From NCBI GenBank assembly GCA_014377145.1, contig JACMQE010000156.1, forward strand, positions 1-6,633: a stretch of DNA of 6,633 nt, written 5' to 3'. The stretch comes from Glaciimonas sp. GTDB lineage: Bacteria > Pseudomonadota > Gammaproteobacteria > Burkholderiales > Burkholderiaceae. The notes below the pieces were generated by a model. That model was not told where the DNA came from. It saw only the letters and a list, made by a program, of their open reading frames with translations, and did not search any database. Positions 1 through 6,633 of the stretch are shown in pieces; the stretch's first letter is position 1; every line of letters starts with the position of its first letter. The position numbers and the translations under genes are program-made.

Positions 1-457
1 CCCATTTGATCTGGCAAACCAGCGATCTAACCACCAATCACCTCAGCATTCTGGCCTGGCAACAAGAAGCGTAGTTGGCAAATGTGTTACCACCGCTTAC
101 GCTAGACATAGCAAATTCTGATTGGTCACAGCCACTGACCGAACACTACGATGCCATTTTTACTGCAAATACCTGCTATATCATTTCCTGGCCACAGGCG
201 CAAAATATATTTATAGAAGTAGGACGCGTATTGACAGCCGGCGGCCACTTCTGGACCTACGGGCCATTTAATGTCGAGGGGCAATGTACTAGCCTGAGCA
301 ACGCCGCTTTTGATACCAGATTGAAAGAATATGCGGCCCATATGGCATCCGCGACATGGCCGAATTAATTGTTTTCGCAGCTGAAAATAGCCTTATATTG
401 CCTACAGATGATCCCATGTCAGCAAACAATCAGCTCCTGGAATGGGTGCATATTTAA
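1..457 (+). pseudogene. DUF938 family SAM-dependent methyltransferase, 5'-partial and broken
   Basis: The translation matches the C-terminal two thirds of the DUF938 family, predicted class I SAM-dependent methyltransferases of unknown substrate. Reading from base 3 gives HLIWQTSDL and a Trp/Gln-rich helix, then an in-frame TAG at 72-74, then ANVLPPLTLDI, FTANTCYIISW, TYGPFNVEGQ and SNAAFDTRLK, all family landmarks. Near 343-344 the reading shifts to another frame, which continues GIRDMAELIVFAAE and ends with the family-typical SANNQLLEW and a TAA at 455-457. The most economical reading is loss of one G from a GGG run at the HM|GIRD junction. The N-terminal part, including the SAM-binding glycine-rich loop, lies left of the window. 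With one nonsense codon and one frameshift it cannot make a full-length enzyme. It is convergent with the efflux gene on its right, 12 bp between stops, with no visible hairpin. Family assignment is from recall of conserved strings; no substrate can be inferred. Confidence 0.88.
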
Positions 458-469
458 CGCGCCAGAATA

Positions 470-1849
470 CTAGCCACGCCGTCCTGTCATTTCTTCCTCC
501 ACATCAGGTCGCAGCTTCAGGGCGAATGGCAATGCGCCCAGGGCGATGATGCCGATAATCAAAAATGTGGGTCAAAAGTCTGTGCTGACGATGGTGGCAT
601 TGTCTTGAATAGGATGCGATATTTGCAGCACGAAACCGCCTACAGTGACCCCTATACTGATGCCAGTTGTTGCGCCAAGCTGGTTAAACTGGTTGCTTGG
701 CTCATTTGATGCGGTTTAATGTCAGCGTAGGCGATAGCCTTAAGACTAGTGAACTGCATCGAGCGCACGCAGCCCCCAACTAATCAAGCACCCACAAGGA
801 AGTAAGGGCTATTCGCAGCAATCATGCCAAACGCTGCCATCGATGCTGCGCCGAACAGCGTGTTATATAAATCAGCACCGTGCGAAATCCAAAACGTTTC
901 AAAACAATGATGGTGATAGTTTTGACAAACATCGCCCTAAGCGACGACAGACAAGTCAGCAAGCCGGATTGGAACAGCGACATCCCGAAACCCCAACTGA
1001 AATAACAGTGGCAGCAAAAACGGTAGCGCGCTGATCCCAATTCGAAATAGCGAACCGCCATAGATGTTCATGCACAGCGTTGGAATCAATAAGTAGGCGA
1101 AGATTCAAACGGGTGTTCACGATGGAAGGCATGCCACACATAGGCCAGCATTGAGGTCAAACCGATTGCTATGCAGATGAATGAAATATCGCTATCAACC
1201 AGATGGCGTCCCAAGCTGACCAGCCCAAACATCAAGCAAGAACAGCCGACCGCAGAGAGCAAAAAATCGACCCAGTCCAGCGGCACTGTTTGTTCTTCGC
1301 GTAGGTTTTGAATATACCGATTGGCAAGATAAATGCCAATGATGCTGATCGGAATATTGATAAAAAATATCCAGCGCCAATGAAAGTAAGTGGTGATAAA
1401 GCCGCCCAGTGGTGGCCCGATCACCGGCCCCAGCAAGGCAGGAATCGTTAAGTAACTTAACGCTTTGACCAGATCAGCTTTTGACACCGTGTACAAAATT
1501 ACCAAACGACCCAATGGGACCATCATGGCACCACCTATACCTTGAAAAAACCGGGCAGCGACAAATTCAGCCAACGTATGGGATATGCCGTACAAGATAA
1601 AGCCGAACATAGACACTCCGATGGCGGTCGGAAACACAGTACGCGCGCCAAAACGATCCGCCATTAATCGGAATAAACACCGCCAGGCTAGCCAGATACG
1701 AGGTCATCGTCAGTTTCAACGCAATCGGATTTCGCCCATGTCGAGCGCCATAGCTGGTAACAAGGTGCAATAACGGTCGCATCCATATGCTCCATAAAGA
1801 GAGCACAGGCGATGATCAAAGGAGTAAGAAAAACACGAGAAATTGCCAT
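470..1849 (-). pseudogene. DHA2-family MFS drug efflux permease (HsrA/EmrB-like), heavily degraded
   Basis: Stitching frames from the ATG at 1849-1847 down to the TAG at 472-470 recovers a nearly complete 14-helix-type major facilitator of roughly the usual 460 residues. It starts MAISRVFLTPLIIACALF, then MDATVIA, the motif A remnant MADRFGAR, the motif B region FFQGIGGAMMVPLGR, the motif C region GPVIGPPLGGF, and WRWIFFINIPI, typical of DHA2 proton-driven exporters. The longest open piece is 1086-1664. After it come IYGGSLFRIGISALPFLLP, GMSLFQSGLL, KRFGFRTVLIY, SMQFTSLKAIAYADI, MSQATSLTSLAQQL and a C-terminal end LRPDVEEEMTGRRG, each in a changed frame. Breaks lie near 1765, 1735, 1668 (about 8 nt lost, removing the GW before MADRF), 1105, 1065, 990, 865 and 665, and in-frame stops at 784-786 (TGA) and 572-574 (TGA). 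It would have sat in the inner membrane exporting drugs or similar compounds; substrate unknown. The best remembered relative is E. coli HsrA. No good ribosome site is seen before the ATG. Confidence 0.9.
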
Positions 1850-2150
1850 GGGGGAGATGAAAATTCGGCCCCTATTGTAGCACCACCGAAAGTGACAAAA
1901 AACGTTATTTATATTGAAGCGCTTAAGTATAGCGCTTTGCTACATGCTCTACCGATCAGGTAGCATACTTGCTTATTCATATTTTTTTCCTGGTTAAGCA
2001 GGTACACATGGGCACAGCGTATTTTTGAGTGCTGTTTTAGTAGAAATATGGTCGCAACCTTTTACTCTCTATCAGCCATGACTTCAAATCTTTATCCCGA
2101 CGTAATGCCAGCTGCGCCTGTCCACCCATCTGCAGCCCAACCAGTTGTCG
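1850..2150. other. Divergent spacer between the efflux and pabB-pabC pseudogenes
   Basis: This spacer holds no convincing gene. It must have carried the promoters of both divergent genes, but I cannot point to a well-spaced -35/-10 pair on either strand. It is AT-rich in its middle (1895-1915 and 1970-1990) and contains two small hairpin-capable sequences at 1917-1963. A short open frame from the ATG at 2078 reaches only to a stop near 2187; it might be a displaced original start of pabB-pabC, but its residues do not resemble the family. Confidence 0.5.
1917..1963. repeat. Two adjacent short inverted repeats in the divergent spacer
   Basis: The first pair is AAGCGC at 1917-1922 with GCGCTT at 1932-1937, 9 bases apart; the left copy is itself part of the palindrome AAGCGCTT. 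The second is CTACC at 1949-1953 and GGTAG at 1959-1963 around a 5-base loop, extendable to TGCT/AGCA with a 2-base bulge. Their position between divergent genes would suit an operator or a leader hairpin, but both are short enough to arise by chance. No known regulator site is recognised. Confidence 0.3.
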
Positions 2151-3796
2151 ATGCTCTCCCACCCTTATGCAGGATGTTTTGCCCTATTTGATGATCGTAA
2201 TATCGGACAAAATGAGGCTGTCTCACGCTTATATACTGACTATCAGCGGACATTATCGTGCCACGATGCCAAGCAATTGCCGCAATTACTCGATCGAATG
2301 CAACAGGCATTGTGAGATAAGTGACAGGTTGTGACGCTATTAAGCTACGAACTGGGCATGGCGCTGCAAGGGGTTTCTGCAGTTGCTATGGGGGATTGTC
2401 GCAAGCTAAGACGACACTAGCAGAGGTATTGCTGTTTGGACGCTGCCAAAAATTGACCGAGGCAGAAGTCGACGATTGGTTACAACAGCGTGCCCTAGGT
2501 AAAATTGATAGAATTGGTGATGCCACTAATGCCGCTGTGTCCGGGATTGCCAACGTCCGGCCTGATATTACAGTAGCAGAGTTTGCTGCCGCCATTGCCC
2601 ATATCCATGACTATATCGAAGCCGGTGATACCTATCAGGTAAATTACACCTACCGACTGCATTTCGATGTTTACGGAACCCCTTTCCTTTATCCTTATAT
2701 CGGCAATTGCGAGAGCGCCAGCCCTTCCCCTACGGCGCATTGATCATCTTGCCAGATGGTCGTGCCGTATTGTCATTGTCGCCGGAGTTATTTGTGCGCC
2801 ACGACCAAGGCATATTGACTGCGCAGCGATGTCGGCCTGACAGAATTGATGGTTGCACTGTATCCCTGCGGTTCGATTACCACCCCCCAAGCTGCGCACC
2901 ATTGCCGAAGTGGAAGCGGCACCACGTCGATTATACACCGGCGCGATTGGATGGTTCGATGCGCCCATCGGCACTATAATCAATGCGGCGATTTTTGTTT
3001 GTCGGTAATGATCCGAACCCGGCTATTAGCAACAGAAAATAGTGGTGGCGTGCGTCGCGGAGAGATAGGGGTCGGCTCCGGTATCATGTACGACAGCATA
3101 GTCACCGGCGAGTACACAGAATGCAAACTGAAAGCGACGTTCCTGACCGGTCTGCGCGACGACTTTTCTTTGTTTGAAACCATCTATACGACCAAGAGAG
3201 AGGGTTGCCGCCATCTGGCTTTGCATCTGGCAAGGTTGCAATTATCTGCGAATTATTTTGGATTTGTATTTGACCCAGCGCCAGTACCTGCACGCTTACA
3301 GGAACGCTACTCTAATTTCTCCGGTAACGGCGCGCACCGGTTGCGCCTGAGTTTATCGGCAGACGGTACCATTGCTCTCTCCAGTGCGCCATTGTCGCCG
3401 TTAGTTCAACCCGTCAAGATATTGTGATTGCCAGCACCCCAGTCCAACAAAACAATCTATTTTTGCGCCATAAGACGACGCTGTGCAGCCGCTATGATCA
3501 GGCGTGGAAATGCGCTGAGCAGAACGGCGCTTTCGACATGCTATTTTTTAATCAGACCGGTGAATTGACCGAGGGTAGCCGCAGCAACATTTTTGTCAAG
3601 CTGGCAGGGCGCTGGTATACACCACCGCTAGCCCCTCTGGTTTGCTGCCGAGAGTAATATGCGCAGCGTGCTCCTCAACGATCCGGTATGGAACGCTTCA
3701 GCACGTATACTGAAGCGCGAAGACGCACAAGCCGCCGAGCAAATCATGGTGTGCAATGACCTGCGCGGCACGGTCATAGCCGAGATTGTATCGTGA
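2151..3796 (+). pseudogene. pabB-pabC: Fused aminodeoxychorismate synthase component I / aminodeoxychorismate lyase, broken and internally deleted
   Basis: The intact fusion would convert chorismate (with ammonia from PabA) to aminodeoxychorismate and then to p-aminobenzoate and pyruvate, feeding folate synthesis in the cytosol. PabB landmarks: CFALFDDRN, SRLYTDY, LLSYELGMALQGV, AEVLLFGRCQKLT, AGDTYQVNYTYRL, PYGALIILPDGR, SLSPELFVRH and YPCGSIT. PabC landmarks: DDFSLFETIY, HLALHLARL, LFLRHKTTLCSRYDQAW (with the expected PLP lysine), FDMLFFNQTGELTEG, SRSNIFVKL and a C-terminal end IMVCNDLRGTVIAEIVS with TGA at 3794-3796. In-frame stops lie at 2313, 2322 and 2418. Frame changes lie near 2390, 2690, 2830, 2887, 2985, 3424, 3634 and 3657. 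At about 2830 roughly 80 residues are missing, including the PIKGT lysine motif and the ENxMIVDLxRND motif. The start is taken as the ATG at 2151, in frame with CFALFDD; an ATG at 2078 would need another frameshift. No clear ribosome site is seen. The stop is 29 bp from that of the convergent MgtC-like gene. Confidence 0.93.
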
Positions 3797-3825
3797 GATG
3801 TAATCTATAGTTAATCTCAATAAAA

Positions 3826-5089
3826 TTATGACAGTACCGGAAATTCTTTTAGTAGCAACGGAATCACGCGTGCCGAGGTCAATGCGCCGATAATTCCGAC
3901 TATTGAAATCGATAGCATTGCCATTTTCAGACGTACCGTCAAACCGCGATTGCCGGCGCGCAATACCAGCTGCAGATTGATCAGCACGCTAGACAACGAT
4001 GCGATCACCGTCCCCGTAGAGACGACACGGACCGAGATCGCATTAGTGATCAATAACCTAGCCGCTGCCACCACAGCGCTCGCGCTGGAAACTATCCCGC
4101 CGATCAGGCTGAATGCATAAAAGCCAAGCTCACCAAAGGTATTTTGGGTTATCACACCAGCAATGTGCAATATCAGAAACAATAAACCATATTTTAGTGC
4201 TGCCGTGACAGAAAACGGTAGCGGCAAATCGACCGGTTCGGCTTGGCCATCTTCGGTCGTGTGATGTGCGTTACGGTCCATGAAGAACCAACCTGCGTTG
4301 ACCAGCAACATCAAAAAGAACGGTACGGTAGCGGTCAATGCTGCGGCTGGCCGCTGACGGTTTCGGGATGATTCTCTTTGGCACGCGAGGCCACCTCGTT
4401 GACGGTGATGCTGCTGTTGACCAGACCACCCAAGAATCCGGCCAGCGCGATGCCACGGGTGCCGTAAATTTTCCAAAGAACGTAGTTGATAAAGCCAATC
4501 CTGGTAATCAAAATTACCGTCACCCAGGCTGTACGGGGTTCGATCAGGTACCAAGGGCCAATTGCGCATGTCGGGAGCGTGGGATAAATTACAATCGCCA
4601 GAATTGCCAGCATCAATGCCGAGTGCATTTCGGCTTCGGTCAGATCGACAATAAATTCTGCGAGGCGATCTGTCTATGCCAGTATTGCGGTCACAATCAC
4701 CATTACTGCAGCGGGCGTGGCGGTGTGACCTTTGCCGGAGAGGATGCCGATAACGCAGGTGATCAGCATCCTCTGCAGAAGTTGTCAGCTCGGCGCTGAC
4801 TTGGGTGCGGAGGCATTCCAGGTTTAAAAATACCATTAAGCCGCCGGTCATGAACAAAATCAGATAGGCATACGTATCACCTAAAATACCGCCCATGCCG
4901 CCCAGCAGTGCAATAATCATCCCAAGGTGCGCAGGCCAGCTTCTTTGGCGCGCCGTTCGCGCTCCAGTCGAATCAGCACCCCAATGCCAGCGCCATACCG
5001 AGCCGGGTCAGGCTAATCAAATAGGGCCATTGTATTTCTGGCAACGACATCCCTATCTGGATCAATGATTGCGCGGTAATAATGAGCAT
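3826..5089 (-). pseudogene. MgtC/SapB family membrane protein with DUF4010 domain, broken
   Basis: Stitched from the ATG at 5089-5087 (alternative in-frame ATG 5050-5048) to the TAA at 3828-3826, this is a multi-pass inner-membrane protein of about 420 residues, the usual size of MgtC/SapB proteins carrying a DUF4010 domain. The physiological role of that subfamily is not settled. Landmarks: LTRLGMALALG, the MgtC-type motif VLIRLERERRAKEAGLRT, ALLGGMGGILGDTYAYL, QVSAELTTSAE, IGILSGKGHTATPAAV, LTEAEMHSALMLAILAIVIY, YLIEPRTAWVTVILI, NYVLWKIYGTRGI, FLGGLVNSSITVNEVA, and a C-terminal membrane region to LKEFPVLS. Breaks: near 4980 (frameshift giving TGA at 4973-4975), near 4922, near 4769, TAG at 4674-4676, and near 4345 a frameshift with an apparent loss of about 30 residues before ALTATVPFF. 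The open frame 3826-4920 joins two true ends through an out-of-frame middle and is not an intact gene. It lies 100 bp downstream of the peptidase pseudogene on the same strand. Confidence 0.9.
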
Positions 5090-5189
5090 TTGGGGATCGA
5101 TTCTTGTTATGAGTGGGATGTTATCTCTGTGAGAGTCTATTTAAGATGTTTTGTCTTTTAGTGTAATTTCGCCTGTCCACCCTCAAATA

Positions 5190-5714
5190 TCAAACAGTTT
5201 CACCAACAACTATAGACGTATCCTTACTGACCTCCCGATAGGTTAAAAACAATCTTAAATCCAACTCAAGCTGATGATAGCCCGGCAGCATATATTCGCA
5301 AAGTTTATAAAACGCTTTGTTGTGATCCTGCTCTTTAAGATGCGCCAACTCATGCACCACGATCATTTGCAAAAACTCCGACGCGGCGTCTTTAAATCAG
5401 GCCGCAATACAGATTTCTTTTTTCGCTTTCAGATTTCTGCCCTGAACACGCGATATAGCGGTTTGCAAACCCAAGGCTTGGTGGGTCAGGTCAAGTCGAC
5501 TGTCGTACAACACTTTATCGATATTTGGCGCATTTTTCAAATATGCCTGCTTGAGTCTCGAGGTATAGGTATATAACGATTTGTCGCTTTGAACGGTATG
5601 CTTTTCAGGATATCGTTTAAGCAAATCGTCACCCAATCGACTCTGTTCAATAAGCTCGCGTATCTGGTCTTGGAACGCTGAGGGATAAGCCTAAAGGTAT
5701 CTGAGTGAAATCAT
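5190..5714 (-). pseudogene. YgjP-like (DUF45) zinc metallopeptidase with two in-frame stops
   Basis: One reading frame from ATG 5714-5712 to TGA 5192-5190 gives 174 codons, matching the usual length of the YgjP-like family (E. coli YgjP is about 167 residues). It begins MISLRYL*AYPSAF, which fits the family start of the type xxLKYLQAYP. It continues LLKRYPEKH, KVLYDSRLDLTHQALGLQTA, ISRVQGRNLKAKKEICIAA, a stop, FKDAASEFLQMIVV, then HELAHLKEQDH at codons 121-131 with the HExxH zinc signature and a third histidine, and YKLCEYMLPGYHQLELDLRL. The stops are TAG at 5693-5691 (codon 8, where relatives have Gln, so CAG to TAG) and TGA at 5399-5397 (codon 106, where Leu is usual). There is no frameshift, unlike the neighbours, so this looks like the youngest pseudogene here. 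The family resembles SprT/M48 peptidases and its true activity is uncertain. A start at the TTG 5636 could bypass the first stop but not the second. Only 32 bp separate the ATG from the palindrome. Confidence 0.9.
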
Positions 5715-5746
5715 AAAGCAGCAAAACTAAGAATTCGTGATCGTGA

Positions 5747-5798
5747 AAGTAAAATGCCAGAATAGTTTTTATATAAAAACTATTCTGGCATTTTACTT
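5747..5798. terminator. 52-bp perfect palindrome, probable bidirectional terminator
   Basis: The arms 5747-5770 and 5775-5798 are perfect reverse complements over 24 bases, and the central ATAT is also self-complementary, so all 52 bases form one palindrome centred between 5772 and 5773. The GC-richest part is the GCCAGAATAG / CTATTCTGGC stem (from 5757 and 5777), followed on both strands by ATTTTACTT, a U-rich tail. It starts 4 bases beyond the tamB stop codon, the expected place for a factor-independent terminator of tamB, and symmetry lets it work both ways. Symmetry ends at 5746/5799. The upper stem is very AT-rich, so a true loop would be larger than drawn. An inverted-duplication scar is the alternative. 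Confidence 0.7.
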
Positions 5799-5801
5799 AT
5801 T

Positions 5802-6633
5802 CTAATTAGTATCTAGCTGCTGAACCGGCATTTTTGCTTTCTTGTCAGTCCAGAATTGATCAAAGCGCCGCGTAAATAGCACATCAAAACCGCTAATCGT
5901 GCCGCCTCGCAATACCATTGACCAACGGCGTGAAAATTGCCACGTAAGTTTTAACACACTGGCGGCACCGGTCAAGCTTTGCTCATAACCGAGATTAAAT
6001 TTTTCGGTAATCGCTTTGCCGATATTGACGACCTGCTGATCGACGAGACCGGACTCACTAGAGCCGATAGAAAACTCATCAAGACCAATCCCCTGGGCAA
6101 TTTTTTTACCGCCATAATTACCCAATAAAGCCAAGGCCTGACCTGCGGCTTGACGCTGGCCAAGCGCACTGTTGTCGCTGCCATGACCGAACATTAGCCA
6201 GGAAAGTTTTTCTTCATCAGAAACATTTGGCTCAGAAACCAGTTTGACCCGTGGTGCTGACGCATAGCCGCTAATCTCAGCACCCGCCTCGACATCCTGA
6301 TTGCGCCGCATCGCCAGAATATTCAGATTCGGGTTATTAATAGGTCCTCTGAAGTTAATCAGACCGCGTTCAATTGCCAGTTTACGACCAAACACTTCAT
6401 AAGTACCATCTATAATGCGGATAGTACCGCTGGCCCTTAGCGCTGAAAATGGTTCACTGTGGACCATCATCGTACCGCCCAGACGCAAATCAGCACCATT
6501 CCCACGGAAGCGAAAATCATTACTGAAATCGACATCGATGTTCATGATCGGGGTCATGCTGCCTGCAGGTTTGACTGCAGTTTTAGCGATTCTTTCTTTT
6601 TCTGTGAGCGGTGTAGCACGCGTCTTACCGTCA
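5802..6633 (-). CDS. tamB: TamB, translocation and assembly module inner-membrane subunit, C-terminal part
   Basis: The frame is open from the right edge to TAG at 5804-5802, giving the last 276 residues of a protein that in this family exceeds 1,200. TamB is anchored in the inner membrane, spans the periplasm as a beta-taco groove and works with the outer-membrane barrel TamA in outer-membrane assembly and lipid transport. The visible part is the DUF490 (TamB C-terminal) domain. Landmarks: FRFRGNGADLRLGGTM, GTIRIIDGTYEVFGRKLAIE, GLINFRGPINNPNLNILA, EISGYASAPRVKLVSEP, SDEEKLSWLMFGHG, GLDEFSIGSSESG, the strand-rich LGYEQSLTGAASVLKLTW and the terminal RRFDQFWTDKKAKM. The ATG at 6557 is internal and not the start; residues such as KERIAKTAVKPAGS continue upstream of it. 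There is no stop or frameshift in 832 bases, in sharp contrast with every other gene here, so it is probably functional. tamA would be expected to the right, outside the window. Confidence 0.95.
   Translation of the reverse strand, partial: DGKTRATPLTEKERIAKTAVKPAGSMTPIMNIDVDFSNDFRFRGNGADLRLGGTMMVHSEPFSALRASGTIRIIDGTYEVFGRKLAIERGLINFRGPINNPNLNILAMRRNQDVEAGAEISGYASAPRVKLVSEPNVSDEEKLSWLMFGHGSDNSALGQRQAAGQALALLGNYGGKKIAQGIGLDEFSIGSSESGLVDQQVVNIGKAITEKFNLGYEQSLTGAASVLKLTWQFSRRWSMVLRGGTISGFDVLFTRRFDQFWTDKKAKMPVQQLDTN

Noticed and set aside
2092..2310. 72-codon open frame on the - strand
   Set aside because: It overlaps the 5' end of pabB-pabC, where the + strand gives CFALFDDRN and SRLYTDY. The - strand product resembles nothing I know.
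4338..4799. 153-codon open frame on the + strand
   Set aside because: It is antisense to the MgtC-like pseudogene, is Cys/His/Asn-rich without any family resemblance, and has no start signal. It is a shadow frame.
470..4980. Programmed ribosomal frameshifting
   Set aside because: Breaks are many, in both directions, mostly without slippery heptamers, and are accompanied by stops and deletions. Random decay explains them better.
5274..5576. 100-codon open frame on the + strand
   Set aside because: It is the complement of the YgjP-like coding region, which has clear family motifs including HELAH. The + frame has no recognisable content.
5190..5714. Stop-codon reassignment or recoding as an explanation of the internal stops
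   Set aside because: Both TAG and TGA interrupt genes, and the same codons also end tamB (TAG) and pabB-pabC (TGA) at the expected family C-termini, so no single reassignment fits. No selenocysteine-type context is visible at the TGA.
461..6321. Repeated word GCCAGAAT at several places (461, near 4599, 5756, near 6312) as a dispersed repeat
   Set aside because: Only eight or nine bases are shared, flanks differ and most copies lie inside coding sequence. It is probably chance.
1..6633. Indel-rich raw sequence (assembly error) as the sole cause of the broken frames
   Set aside because: tamB has no indel in 832 bases, the YgjP-like gene has only substitutions, and two genes show deletions of tens of codons. 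It cannot be excluded for individual single-base shifts.
1..6633. tRNA or rRNA genes, CRISPR arrays, insertion sequences, att sites or prophage genes
   Set aside because: I saw no cloverleaf, spaced direct repeats, transposase fragments or terminal inverted repeats with target duplications on either strand.

Overview
This window looks like a decaying stretch of a betaproteobacterial chromosome. The fused PabB-PabC protein and the residue-level character of the genes suggest Burkholderiales, perhaps near Oxalobacteraceae; this is inference from remembered family sequences. By eye the base composition is close to 50% GC, lower than usual for free-living members of that order. Five of the six genes are broken and only the last one, tamB, reads open throughout. 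This is the pattern of a host-associated or otherwise relaxed genome in an early-to-middle stage of reduction. The genes are still recognisable to their ends, so the decay is not ancient.

Layout from left to right. At 1-457 (+) is the rest of a DUF938 SAM-dependent methyltransferase with one nonsense codon and one frameshift; it starts outside the window. Convergent with it, 12 bp away, 470-1849 (-) is a heavily broken DHA2-family (HsrA/EmrB-like) drug-efflux permease. A divergent spacer of about 300 bp (1850-2150) separates it from 2151-3796 (+), a fused aminodeoxychorismate synthase component I / aminodeoxychorismate lyase (pabB-pabC). That gene has stops, several frameshifts and an internal deletion that removed the PabB catalytic core. 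Convergent with it, 3826-5089 (-) is a broken MgtC/SapB-DUF4010 membrane protein. Upstream of that, 5190-5714 (-) is a YgjP-like zinc metallopeptidase that is full length but carries two in-frame stops. A perfect 52-bp palindrome (5747-5798) lies just after the tamB stop. The 3' part of tamB occupies 5802-6633 (-) and runs off the right edge.

Functionally the genes are unrelated: efflux, pABA/folate synthesis, a membrane protein of unclear role, a peptidase-like protein, a methyltransferase and outer-membrane assembly. I see no new multi-gene system. The content of interest is the decay pattern: how lesion load differs from gene to gene, the deletion that should abolish pABA synthesis from chorismate by this enzyme, open reading frames that only look intact because opposite frameshifts cancel, and the strikingly perfect palindrome beside the one healthy gene.
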